From an uncultured Bacilli bacterium (GTDB taxonomy: Bacteria; Bacillota_I; Bacilli_A; RF39; UBA660): a stretch of DNA of 38,427 nt. The position numbers were made by a program, and so were the translations under genes. The notes below the pieces were generated by a model. That model was not told the origin of the DNA and did not search any database. It was given only the letters and a program-made list of their open reading frames with translations. Numbering within the stretch: position 1 is the stretch's first letter; each line of letters begins with the position of its first letter. The stretch lies in the NCBI GenBank assembly GCA_947627835.1, contig CANQXM010000001.1, positions 1 to 38,427 of the forward strand, in the 5' to 3' direction. Shown here piece after piece: positions 1 through 6,881 of this stretch.

Positions 1-129
1 CATAGTAAAATAGAAACAACTGAAAACTATTATATATCTAGTTCAGAGGAATCAATTAAAATAGCAAGTGAAAAATTCGAGCAAACAGTACAATCTAAAA
101 TAATTGATGAAATATCAAATTATAAATAA
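1..129 (+). CDS. C-terminal end of an unknown protein (5' end outside window)
   Basis: An open frame runs from the first base to a TAA at 127-129 and gives 42 residues. They are rich in Glu, Ser, Ile and Lys and end in ISNYK. No motif is recognisable and nothing can be said about function. Codon use resembles the neighbouring AT-rich genes. The short length means that the frame itself could be chance, but it is open throughout and followed by a plausible intergenic gap with a promoter. Confidence 0.5.
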   Translation, partial: HSKIETTENYYISSSEESIKIASEKFEQTVQSKIIDEISNYK

Positions 130-183
130 AAGATCATAAAATAATAAAAAATAAAATAAATTATCTATAAATACCAAATATGA

Positions 184-233
184 TATACTAATCTTAGTAA
201 ACGGATGCAAACAAAGCTTGCAAAATGTTTGCA
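184..233 (+). promoter_or_regulatory. Extended -10 promoter followed by an inverted repeat (possible operator)
   Basis: TATACT at 184-189 is preceded by TG at 181-182, which gives a TGnTATACT extended -10 element. Just downstream, TGCAAAC (206-212) and GTTTGCA (227-233) form an inverted repeat with 14 bases between the arms. No T-run follows, so it is not an intrinsic terminator. Its place at the start of the transcript suggests a repressor site for the gene at 276. The role is inferred. Confidence 0.4.
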
Positions 234-275
234 AATGAAAAAGAGGAAAATTATTTTTAAAACTGAGAGGCACAA

Positions 276-761
276 ATGAAAATAAATTATTCGGATGAAG
301 ATGTTGTAAAAGGAGAAAAATCTATATTCTTGGCTGGGCCAACACCAAGAAATAAAGATGCACGTTCATGGAGAATAGAAGCATGCAATATTTTAGAAAA
401 TATTGGTTTTGATGGCTTAGTATATGTTCCTGAATACTCTAATTGGAAACCAAAAGAAAGTTATGTTGATCAAGCAATGTGGGAAAGAATAGCTTTAAGT
501 GAAGCTACTACTATAGTATTTTGGATTCCACGACATTTACCAGATATGCCAGCATTTACTACTAATGTAGAATTTGGATATTGGTTACATACTGGAAAAG
601 TAGTATATGGAAGACCTGATAATGCTGAAAAAATTAAATATTTAGATTGGCTTTATGAATTAGATTATGATAATAAACCAATAAATAATCTTCAAGAATT
701 ATTACAGTTAGCAGTCATAAAAACGAATGAAACAAAATTAAATAAAGTATTAATAAAATAA
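276..761 (+). CDS. Nucleoside 2-deoxyribosyltransferase domain protein
   Basis: The 161-residue product resembles the nucleoside 2-deoxyribosyltransferase-like family (Nuc_deoxyri_tr2 type). An N-terminal strand, SIFLAGPTPR (about residues 17-26), matches the family's glycine/proline-rich substrate-binding opening. NVEFGYW near residue 97 carries the Glu expected to be the nucleophile. Length is normal for these small single-domain proteins. Relatives cleave or transfer the N-glycosidic bond of deoxynucleosides, and several small members sit in phage or mobile regions. The start at 276 has a GAGAGG ribosome site upstream. Only 23 bases separate its stop from the KilA-N pseudogene, so the two probably belonged to one phage-like operon. 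The exact substrate cannot be told from sequence. Confidence 0.8.
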   Translation: MKINYSDEDVVKGEKSIFLAGPTPRNKDARSWRIEACNILENIGFDGLVYVPEYSNWKPKESYVDQAMWERIALSEATTIVFWIPRHLPDMPAFTTNVEFGYWLHTGKVVYGRPDNAEKIKYLDWLYELDYDNKPINNLQELLQLAVIKTNETKLNKVLIK

Positions 762-784
762 CTTAAATTAATGAAGGGGGAAAA

Positions 785-1323
785 ATGAAGACAGATATAG
801 TAACAACTGAAATTATTGTAAAAGAAAATAAAATTGGATAATGCGAGTTGGGAATGTTAATTATATTTCTTTAACCAATTTAGCAAAATATGCAAATCCC
901 AAAGATCCCTCTGGAGTAATAAGAAACTGGATGTCTAATAAGAATTCTTTTGATTATTATAGTTTATGGGAAGAAATTAATAATGAAAATTTTAATTCCG
1001 TGGAATCCCACAGAATTAAAATTGATGAAGTTCCATATAATAGATTTACTATGACTCCAAATAGATGGAAGAAAAATTTTAATGCTATTGGTATTATTCC
1101 AAGTAGTGGAAAATATAGTAAAGGTACATTTTCTCATCCAGATATTGCTTTTGAATTTGCTAGTTGATTATCACCAGAATTTAAATTGTATTTAATAACT
1201 GAATTTGAAAGATTAAAAACTAACGAAGCTTATCAATGTAAAATTGAGTGGAGTGCTACTAGACTTTTATCAAAAGTTAATTACGTAGTTCATACAGATG
1301 CAATAAAAAAATTATATGATTGA
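785..1323 (+). pseudogene. Decayed KilA-N domain phage protein
   Basis: A good ribosome site (AAGGGGG) precedes ATG 785, which opens MKTDIVTTEIIVKENKIG and stops at 839-841. The rest of the KilA-N domain continues in a different frame from about 841: VNYISLTNLAKYANP, IRNW, SLWEE and NAIGIIP are all family-like. That frame is then cut by TGA at 1165-1167, exactly where relatives have Trp in the AFEFASW-LSPEFKLYL stretch. Homology continues beyond as LSPEFKLYLITEFERLK and KIEWSATRLLSKVNY, up to HTDAIKK. Other Trp codons in the gene are TGG, and TGA is a stop in this organism, so this is read as frameshift plus nonsense decay. KilA-N proteins are DNA-binding proteins of phages and large DNA viruses. 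Confidence 0.8.
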
Positions 1324-1523
1324 GTTGGTAAACGAATATTGAAAATTTTCTCATTTTTTAAAAACAAAATTTAAGAAGATATATAAATGGAGAAATGGAT
1401 GAAAATTCAACATGTCAGAATTTCTGACAAGTTCAAAATAAAGGAAATAAAGAGACATCACTAGAAATTCCATTTTATAATTTAGACATGATAATTTCTT
1501 TAGGATATTGCATTAAATCTAAG
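1324..1523 (+). pseudogene. RhuM-family fragment, multiply broken
   Basis: Downstream of the KilA-N remnant, pieces in three frames add up to part of a RhuM (virulence protein) family sequence. They are a degenerate helix segment at 1324-1371, KKIYK at 1373-1387, then GEMDENSTCQNF from 1389, TGA at 1425, and QVQNKGNKETSLEIPFYNLD through MIISLGYCIKSK to about 1523. In intact relatives these are contiguous, of the form KIYKDGEL-STC-F-QVQ-EG-R-YYNLDMIISVGYRVKS. Two bases appear to be lost between KIYK and GEM. The fragment joins the KilA-N sequence without a gap, as though two phage genes recombined or a deletion fused them. From 1524 to about 1690 I see no recognisable gene. Confidence 0.65.
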
Positions 1524-1691
1524 ATACTAATTTTAGAAAATAATCAAATCAAAAAATTAAATTAATTCATACAAACAAAAGGAATATTACAATATATATG
1601 GAAAAAGTGAAAAAAGAATTAGTGAAAAAATCAAAGAAATTAATAACAGCTCAATAGTAAATTTTTTCTTATGTAAAAAAGAAATTTATAT

Positions 1692-1720
1692 TATAATATA
1701 CTTGTATTAGCAAAAATACA
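1692..1720 (+). promoter_or_regulatory. Promoter and first leader hairpin before CarD gene
   Basis: TATAAT at 1692-1697 is a perfect -10; the -35 region is weak. Immediately after it, TGTATT (1703-1708) and AATACA (1715-1720) can pair around a six-base loop. Transcription from this -10 would begin at about 1704, so the hairpin lies at the very 5' end of the RNA. A terminator-like hairpin follows at 1751. Confidence 0.45.
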
Positions 1721-1750
1721 AAGCCACAAAATCACAATGTGTAGCAATTC

Positions 1751-1786
1751 TGCGTAAGTCCAATTGTAGAAGACTTACGCATTTTT
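1751..1786 (+). terminator. Terminator hairpin in the CarD leader (terminator or attenuator)
   Basis: TGCGTAAGTC (1751-1760) is perfectly complementary to GACTTACGCA (1772-1781), with an 11-base loop, followed by five T. This is a strong Rho-independent terminator. It sits about 55 bases downstream of the -10 at 1692 and about 30 bases before the CarD start, so it could end a small RNA of roughly 80 nucleotides or act as an attenuator. Confidence 0.75.
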
Positions 1787-1818
1787 AATTATTCTAAAAA
1801 TAAGAAAGCGAGGAAAAT

Positions 1819-2313
1819 ATGTATAAAATAAATGATTATGTAATTTATAAAAAAGACATATGTCAGATAAAAGATATCAAAAATAATAAAATGAATGGAC
1901 AAGATTATTATGTTTTAATTCCAATAGAAGACAACTCATTAATCATTAACATTCCTGTAGATGATAAAATGGGATGCTTAAGAAGTATTATAAGTAAAGA
2001 GAAAGCAGAGTCCTTAATTAATAATATTTGCAACATAAAACCAATAGAAAATACAGATGAAAGATATATAGAAAAAGCATATAAAGAATTACTGCATAGT
2101 GGTACTCAAGAAGATCTAATAAAAATTATTAAAACCACCTACTTAAGAAACGCTGATAGAATTAAAAATAATAAAAAAATTAGTGATAAAGATAATAATT
2201 ACTTTAATAAAGCCGAAAAGTATCTGTATAACGAGCTTTCAATTGTTTATCACATGAATTTTGAAGAAACAAAAAATTATATTATTCATAAAATAGAAGA
2301 AATCATAAAATAA
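1819..2313 (+). CDS. CarD/CdnL-family transcription regulator
   Basis: The 164-residue product starts MYKINDYVIYKKDICQIKDI, the typical opening of the CarD/CdnL/TRCF RNA-polymerase-interaction domain. A conserved YYVLIPIEDNS-like strand follows near residues 38-48, then IPVDD and a helical C-terminal half of about 100 residues. Family members bind the RNA polymerase beta subunit and affect open-complex stability at promoters, often rRNA promoters. The start is supported by GCGAGG upstream. A terminator-like hairpin lies in the leader, so expression may be attenuated. The C-terminal half is divergent and carries many Asn and Lys residues. The family call is good, but the target genes are unknown. 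Confidence 0.75.
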   Translation: MYKINDYVIYKKDICQIKDIKNNKMNGQDYYVLIPIEDNSLIINIPVDDKMGCLRSIISKEKAESLINNICNIKPIENTDERYIEKAYKELLHSGTQEDLIKIIKTTYLRNADRIKNNKKISDKDNNYFNKAEKYLYNELSIVYHMNFEETKNYIIHKIEEIIK

Positions 2314-2342
2314 CTTTTTAAATGAAAACTCGCAAAATATTG

Positions 2343-2348
2343 TATAAT
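2343..2348 (+). promoter_or_regulatory. -10 element before the DUF1653 gene
   Basis: A perfect TATAAT lies 54 bases before the start codon at 2403, and no convincing -35 can be placed. Ribosome site AGAGGAG follows at about 2389. It suggests that the DUF1653 gene is transcribed on its own rather than from the CarD gene. Confidence 0.45.
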
Positions 2349-2402
2349 AAAAATATAAGAATTCATCAAGAAAAAACATAGAATAAAAGAGGAGTTATAT
2401 TA

Positions 2403-2648
2403 ATGAGAGAAATAAAGAAAAATGCCATTTATAAACACTTTAAAGGAAATTATTATTTAATTTTGGATATTGCAACTCATTCTGAAACTCAAGAAAAATA
2501 TGTAGTATATAGAAGTTTATATGGAGAGGGAGATTTATTTGTACGGCCTTTAGATATGTTTTTATCAGAAGTAGACCATCAAAAATATCCAGATATAAAA
2601 CAAAAATATAGATTTGAATTGCAAGAAATCAAAAGCGCCACGAAATAG
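2403..2648 (+). CDS. DUF1653 domain protein
   Basis: The 81-residue single-domain protein matches DUF1653 closely: YKHFKGNYYLILDIATHSET at residues 10-29, then YVVYRSLYGEG and the family hallmark RPLDMFLSEV near residues 48-57. Length is typical. DUF1653 proteins are widespread small proteins of unknown biochemical role, sometimes annotated as a beta-barrel fold. The gene has its own -10 and an AGAGGAG ribosome site, and ends at a hairpin terminator, so it looks monocistronic. The family is certain, the function unknown. Confidence 0.88.
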   Translation: MREIKKNAIYKHFKGNYYLILDIATHSETQEKYVVYRSLYGEGDLFVRPLDMFLSEVDHQKYPDIKQKYRFELQEIKSATK

Positions 2649-2668
2649 ATTAAAAAATATAAGATGAT

Positions 2669-2696
2669 AAGAGGACTAAAGATAGTTCTCTTTTTT
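2669..2696 (+). terminator. Rho-independent terminator after DUF1653 gene
   Basis: GAGGAC (2671-2676) pairs with GTTCTC (2685-2690), including one G-T pair, around a loop of eight bases, and is followed by six T. Flanking ATGATAA and TTATCAT can lengthen the stem. Confidence 0.7.
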
Positions 2697-2754
2697 ATCA
2701 TTAAGAGAGCGTAAAGACTTTTCGTAAAGTTGCCTATAAGAATAACAATGAAAA

Positions 2755-3642
2755 TTATTTGTTATTTATCATCATATCAATTAATTTTTTTGCACAGTAT
2801 TGTGGAATTGTTTTATTTAGTGTTGCAATGCCAATATATCTTGCTGGAATTTTGGGAGTAACATTTATTTCAAACAATGATTTATTCAAATCTTCTTTAA
2901 TAAACTCTCGTGTGGCATAGCCGATTCCAAATCCACTTTTAACAAAATCCATAATCAAATTATAACTAACAATTTCTGCTTTTGGAACTAAGCTACTATT
3001 ATTATTTTTTAAATAATTATTTAGAAAAGCCCTAGTATTTGAAGGACTTTTTTGGAAAAGCAAAGGATAGTTTTTTAATTCTTCCAACTTAATTTTGCCT
3101 TTGGTTAATTCGTAATATTCTCTATTTCCAACAAAAACATCTTGAACATCCATAACTTTTTGAATTTTTAAATCTTTTATCTCATCCATTGGCAAATTGA
3201 GTATCAGCATATCCAAATTTCCGTTTCTGAGATCTCTAATTAAGTTTTCAGTTAAAGTATTTACAATTTTTATTTCAATATTAGGATATTGCTTATGAAA
3301 TAATTCTAAGTAAGGCATTAAAACATATTTGCTAACCGTAGCGCTAGCTCCAATGGATATAATTCCACAGTATAGATTTTTAATATTGGTTAGCATATTT
3401 TCGCCATTTGTAAAACTTTCAACGCCTTGCTTTACATACTTAAATAATATTTTACCCTCTTCAGTTAATATGACGCCTTTTTTAGTACGTACAAATAATG
3501 CCACATTTAACTGGGACTCCAATGATTTAATTTGCCATGAAACAGCCGGTTGAGAAATCATTAACTTATTTGCAGCTAATGATATACTCCCTTCACTCGC
3601 TACGTGATAAAAAATTTTGTAAGATTCATAATTAATATTCAT
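2755..3642 (-). CDS. LysR-family transcription regulator
   Basis: The 295-residue protein has the LysR layout. An N-terminal winged helix-turn-helix covers about residues 5-64 (FYHVASEGSISLAANKLMIS, then QPAVSWQIKSLE), and a periplasmic-binding-protein-like effector domain covers residues 90-290. The start at 3642 is chosen because AAGGAGT lies eight bases upstream; the longer open frame would add an unlikely Tyr- and Ile-rich extension. It is transcribed away from the DUF2099 gene with 117 bp between them, the classic arrangement in which a LysR protein controls its divergent neighbour and itself. The effector is unknown. Length and motifs are intact. Confidence 0.9.
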   Translation of the reverse strand: MNINYESYKIFYHVASEGSISLAANKLMISQPAVSWQIKSLESQLNVALFVRTKKGVILTEEGKILFKYVKQGVESFTNGENMLTNIKNLYCGIISIGASATVSKYVLMPYLELFHKQYPNIEIKIVNTLTENLIRDLRNGNLDMLILNLPMDEIKDLKIQKVMDVQDVFVGNREYYELTKGKIKLEELKNYPLLFQKSPSNTRAFLNNYLKNNNSSLVPKAEIVSYNLIMDFVKSGFGIGYATREFIKEDLNKSLFEINVTPKIPARYIGIATLNKTIPQYCAKKLIDMMINNK

Positions 3643-3670
3643 ATATAAACACTCCTTATATAAGACATAA

Positions 3671-3710
3671 ATAATATATATTATATTTATACAATAGATT
3701 AAACTATAAT
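3671..3710 (+). promoter_or_regulatory. Divergent control region: palindrome and -10
   Basis: Between the LysR gene and the DUF2099 gene lies a perfect 14-bp palindrome, ATAATATATATTAT (3671-3684). It is followed by TATAAT at 3705-3710 for the rightward gene. LysR proteins bind dyads of this sort upstream of the target promoter. The palindrome is all A/T, so chance is a real alternative. Confidence 0.4.
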
Positions 3711-3759
3711 ACAATTGAAAAGAGTAAAACTCTTGATAATAAAAGAAAGGAAGATTATA

Positions 3760-5553
3760 ATGGCAAGTCACAGTGGACTTAAATATGTATTGGAAACAAA
3801 AAAAGGATATGTAAAAAAGGATGGAAGTTTTACTAATAAAATAAATGAAGCCTTGCTTATTGATTTTTTAGAATTTGGGTTTGCAGCGAATGCAGAAGAT
3901 GTTTACAAAAAATTGGGATTTAAAGATCAGGAAGTAATATTAGATGAGGTAAAATTTCATACAGTCATACCAGCATACGAAGCAAGAGATGGAATCGGAA
4001 TTAAATACTATTTATTAATGGGATATGATCTTGAGAAGGCTTGTAATCAATCCGCTAGAGATTATTATGATTATAAATTATATAATGATGAAGAATGCTT
4101 AAAATATCAAAACGATTTACGAGCAAAAGTGCTTGATTATTATAAAAAATGTAAAACAATTTCTCAAGTTTTAAAAATGAACAATAAAGAATTATTTCTT
4201 TATGAAACAAATGAGGAAAAGCAGGAAATTTTAGGTGGCTTTTTAAAGTGTTATTATTCTGATATAGGAAGTGTATACAGATATTCAATACCATTAAAAA
4301 ATCCACATGTTGAAAAATATTTTAATATGAACAAAGAAGATTTAAACTACTATAATTATTTTCAACAAAACGGCTTAAAGGAATATTTTTTGAATCGATT
4401 TAATAACGAAAAATTTAACTTCGGATTACATTATGATACAGAAATATTAGATATAAAATTAGACAATGATGAATTAATAATATATTTGAATGATTGGAAT
4501 AATTGGAGTGATTATAAAGTTGCTAAAGCAATATGTTCGATAATAAGAGATTTTTATTTTATGAAAGAAATGCATATTACAAGAATGTTCGGAAGTTATG
4601 TAATTCTTCAAAAAATAAATGGCGAGCTAACTGCAGTAAAAGCAAATTCTGTACCAATTAAATACTGTCCGCTTATGATAAAACTTTTAAAAGAAGTAGG
4701 TGGTGAATTAGCAGAAAAATTAATAAATAGTTTAAACACAAATGATGAGAAAAAACAAACAGAATTAATGTGTCAATTAATTAATCAAGTCGTAATAAAA
4801 AGTGGATATTTTGATACTAATCGTCCTCTTAATTCATGCGAAGATAATGTATTATTTGGAGCAAGTGAAACAATATCTTCTGCTTTTAAATCAGAATTAT
4901 TGGATGCGGCAGTTATAGTATCAAATAATTTGGGAACAATCATAACGACAGACAATTCCAACACCCAAGGCGCCGTTAAAAGAATGACAGGATTATTTTA
5001 TACTACTCCTGCAGAATCAATAATAAAAATTGCTGAAGATGCTGGTATTATTCCCGTTTTCCCATATACCGGAGAAATAAATCAAATTCAGGGCGTAAAA
5101 CAAGCAATAAACATGGGGTATAAAAGAATAGCGGTAACTTTTGCAGCTCAGGACAACGAATTTATGAATCAACTTAAAGAGTTAGAAAGCGCAGGCACAA
5201 TTATTTATAAATTCGGATTATGCTCAACTGGAATTGGTAAAGAGGTAGCTCAAACAATGTTAGAAAATGCGGATATTGTATGGTCATGCGCTTCTAAAAA
5301 TGTAAAAGAATACATAGAGCCAAACGCAATAGCTCAAGTAGGTATAAAAATTCCTGTATACATTATGACGAAAAAAGGCTGGGAATTAGTAAAAAATCAC
5401 TTAGAATTTATGTCAAATCAACAAAAACTAAATGATATCACACTATGTAATGGCGATGAAAGAGCAATTATATTAAATCAAAATAATGATTTAAAACTGA
5501 TAAAAAAGAAAGAGCTACATAATTGCACCGATTGCCCATATCCTTGCATATAA
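3760..5553 (+). CDS. Large protein with C-terminal DUF2099 (methanogenesis marker 8-like) domain
   Basis: The 597-residue protein has two parts. Residues about 271-550 resemble the archaeal DUF2099/methanogenesis marker protein 8 family: YCPLMIKLL, then FGASETISSAFKSELLDAAV, VSNNLGTIITTDN, GVKQAINMGYKRIAVTFA, ENADIVWSCASKNVKEYI and KIPVYIMTKKGWELV. Residues 1-270 match nothing I know and are rich in Tyr, Asn and Lys. The protein ends in a cysteine cluster, C589-x2-C592-x3-C596, which could bind metal or an Fe-S cluster. ATG 3760 has GAAAGGAAG upstream; a longer in-frame start at 3715 lacks a ribosome site. The gene is divergent from a LysR gene, suggesting regulated metabolism. Function is unknown, and there are no methanogenesis genes nearby. 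Confidence 0.75.
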   Translation: MASHSGLKYVLETKKGYVKKDGSFTNKINEALLIDFLEFGFAANAEDVYKKLGFKDQEVILDEVKFHTVIPAYEARDGIGIKYYLLMGYDLEKACNQSARDYYDYKLYNDEECLKYQNDLRAKVLDYYKKCKTISQVLKMNNKELFLYETNEEKQEILGGFLKCYYSDIGSVYRYSIPLKNPHVEKYFNMNKEDLNYYNYFQQNGLKEYFLNRFNNEKFNFGLHYDTEILDIKLDNDELIIYLNDWNNWSDYKVAKAICSIIRDFYFMKEMHITRMFGSYVILQKINGELTAVKANSVPIKYCPLMIKLLKEVGGELAEKLINSLNTNDEKKQTELMCQLINQVVIKSGYFDTNRPLNSCEDNVLFGASETISSAFKSELLDAAVIVSNNLGTIITTDNSNTQGAVKRMTGLFYTTPAESIIKIAEDAGIIPVFPYTGEINQIQGVKQAINMGYKRIAVTFAAQDNEFMNQLKELESAGTIIYKFGLCSTGIGKEVAQTMLENADIVWSCASKNVKEYIEPNAIAQVGIKIPVYIMTKKGWELVKNHLEFMSNQQKLNDITLCNGDERAIILNQNNDLKLIKKKELHNCTDCPYPCI

Positions 5554-5637
5554 ATATTAAATATAAACAGACAATTAATATAAAAGCAGAAAGTTCTCAA
5601 AAATCATATAAATGATTCGCTAGTAAAAAAGTAATGA

Positions 5638-5643
5638 TATAAT
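5638..5643 (+). promoter_or_regulatory. -10 element before HD-domain gene
   Basis: A TATAAT lies 85 bases before the ATG at 5728. The 174-base gap after the DUF2099 gene otherwise holds nothing recognisable, and no clear terminator is seen. Confidence 0.4.
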
Positions 5644-5727
5644 ATACATGAAAAACGCACAAGAAGAACAGAATGTTATGAACTATAGCGATGAAAAAAT
5701 AAAAAAAGAGAAAAATTAGAGGTAAAA

Positions 5728-6336
5728 ATGGAAGATCAAACAATAAAATTTTTAATGAAAATCAATGATTTACAAAAAACAAAGCGATATGGAAATTATC
5801 CAAAGTTTAGAGAAAGCACAGCCGATCATACCTTTAAAGTAATTCTGATAGTAGATTATTTATATAAGCAACTAAATCTTTCTTTAAATTATGAAAAATG
5901 TATCAGGTTAGCCATATATCATGATTTTGGGGAAATGGATTTAGAAAAAGACGTTGATATCAAAGGAAATGCTAACAAAGAAATTACAAATCAAAAAAAC
6001 ATCTATGAAAAAAACAAAATCAAAGAGTTATCCACACTATATAATTCCAACATTGAAACATATTATGACGAATATAAAGAAAAAAATACAGAAGAAGCCC
6101 GCTTCGTCAATGCCTGTGATAAACTGGAAGGAATGATTCACCCATTAACCATACAAAAGCCTATTATGAATCATGAGTTATTTGCAACTTATGCTGATAA
6201 AGCTATCAAAGATTTTCCACTTTTAATGCCAATATATCAAAAGATTAAAATCATATTAAAAGAAGAATACCAAAAGTGGGGCTTTGTTTGGAAAAAAGAA
6301 TACGACGACATTTTTAATATGATAAACAATAAATAA
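5728..6336 (+). CDS. HD-domain hydrolase (YfbR-like)
   Basis: The 202-residue protein has the metal-binding pattern of HD-superfamily phosphohydrolases. ESTADHTFKV near residue 30 gives the first His, YHDFGEMD near residue 69 the His-Asp pair, and NACDKLEGM near residue 130 the distant Asp. The arrangement and size fit the HD_3/YfbR-like group, whose characterised members hydrolyse deoxynucleoside 5'-monophosphates. It starts after GAGG and is followed 16 bases later by a GNAT gene, so the two are probably cotranscribed. The exact substrate is inferred only from the superfamily. Confidence 0.75.
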   Translation: MEDQTIKFLMKINDLQKTKRYGNYPKFRESTADHTFKVILIVDYLYKQLNLSLNYEKCIRLAIYHDFGEMDLEKDVDIKGNANKEITNQKNIYEKNKIKELSTLYNSNIETYYDEYKEKNTEEARFVNACDKLEGMIHPLTIQKPIMNHELFATYADKAIKDFPLLMPIYQKIKIILKEEYQKWGFVWKKEYDDIFNMINNK

Positions 6337-6352
6337 GAAAGGTGATAGAGAT

Positions 6353-6847
6353 ATGATAATCGAATATACAGATGAATTTGCAGAAGACGTTAAAGACTTA
6401 TTAGTAGAACTCCAAGAATACATTGCGTCCATTGACAAAGAAAAATACAACATGATTACTCCAGAATATCGAGAGAAATACTTTAAGAAAACAATTGATG
6501 AAATAAAAAAATATAATGGCAAGATGTTTCTATATAAAGAACAAAGTCAAATCGTCGGTTTAATTGTAGGACTTATAAACAATGACGAAATCAAAACATA
6601 TGATTTTCAAGCTCCAAAAAGAGGACGAATCACAGAATTAATCGTATCAAAACGAAGTCGCGCCAAAGGATATGGCAAAGTCTTATTAACAGAAATGGAA
6701 AATTATTTAAAAAGCATTGGTTGCCAAGACATTTTAATCGGAGTATTTAGTTATAATGAAAATGCTATAAAGTTTTATCAAAAATATGGCTATTTTTCTA
6801 GAACTATGGATATGTTTAAAAAGCTTTCCGAAAGTGTGATAAAATAA
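6353..6847 (+). CDS. GNAT-family N-acetyltransferase
   Basis: The 164-residue protein shows the GNAT fold. The acetyl-CoA pyrophosphate-binding segment SRAKGYGKVLLTEM lies near residues 102-115, after the beta-4 strand ITELIVSKR, and NENAIKFYQKYGY near residue 134 is the usual C-terminal motif. An N-terminal acidic segment varies as expected between substrates. AAGGTGAT precedes the start, and the gene lies 16 bases after the HD gene. No substrate can be named. It is followed by prfB after 34 bases. Confidence 0.85.
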   Translation: MIIEYTDEFAEDVKDLLVELQEYIASIDKEKYNMITPEYREKYFKKTIDEIKKYNGKMFLYKEQSQIVGLIVGLINNDEIKTYDFQAPKRGRITELIVSKRSRAKGYGKVLLTEMENYLKSIGCQDILIGVFSYNENAIKFYQKYGYFSRTMDMFKKLSESVIK

Positions 6848-6881
6848 AAATAATCAAATAGATAAAAAGAAGGGTGATTTT

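Noticed and set aside
785..1523. TGA read as tryptophan (recoded phage gene)
   Set aside because: Only the TGA at 1165 falls at a conserved Trp. The one at 1425 does not, there are also frameshifts, other Trp codons are TGG, and intact RF2 plus native TGA stops argue for decay.
2741..2766. Terminator of the LysR gene
   Set aside because: AATAACAA/TTGTTATT can pair, but the stem is nearly all A/T and overlaps the stop codon, and no T-run follows on the minus strand.
5648..5719. 23-codon open frame before the HD gene
   Set aside because: It starts five bases after the -10 and has no ribosome site; too short and without recognisable features.
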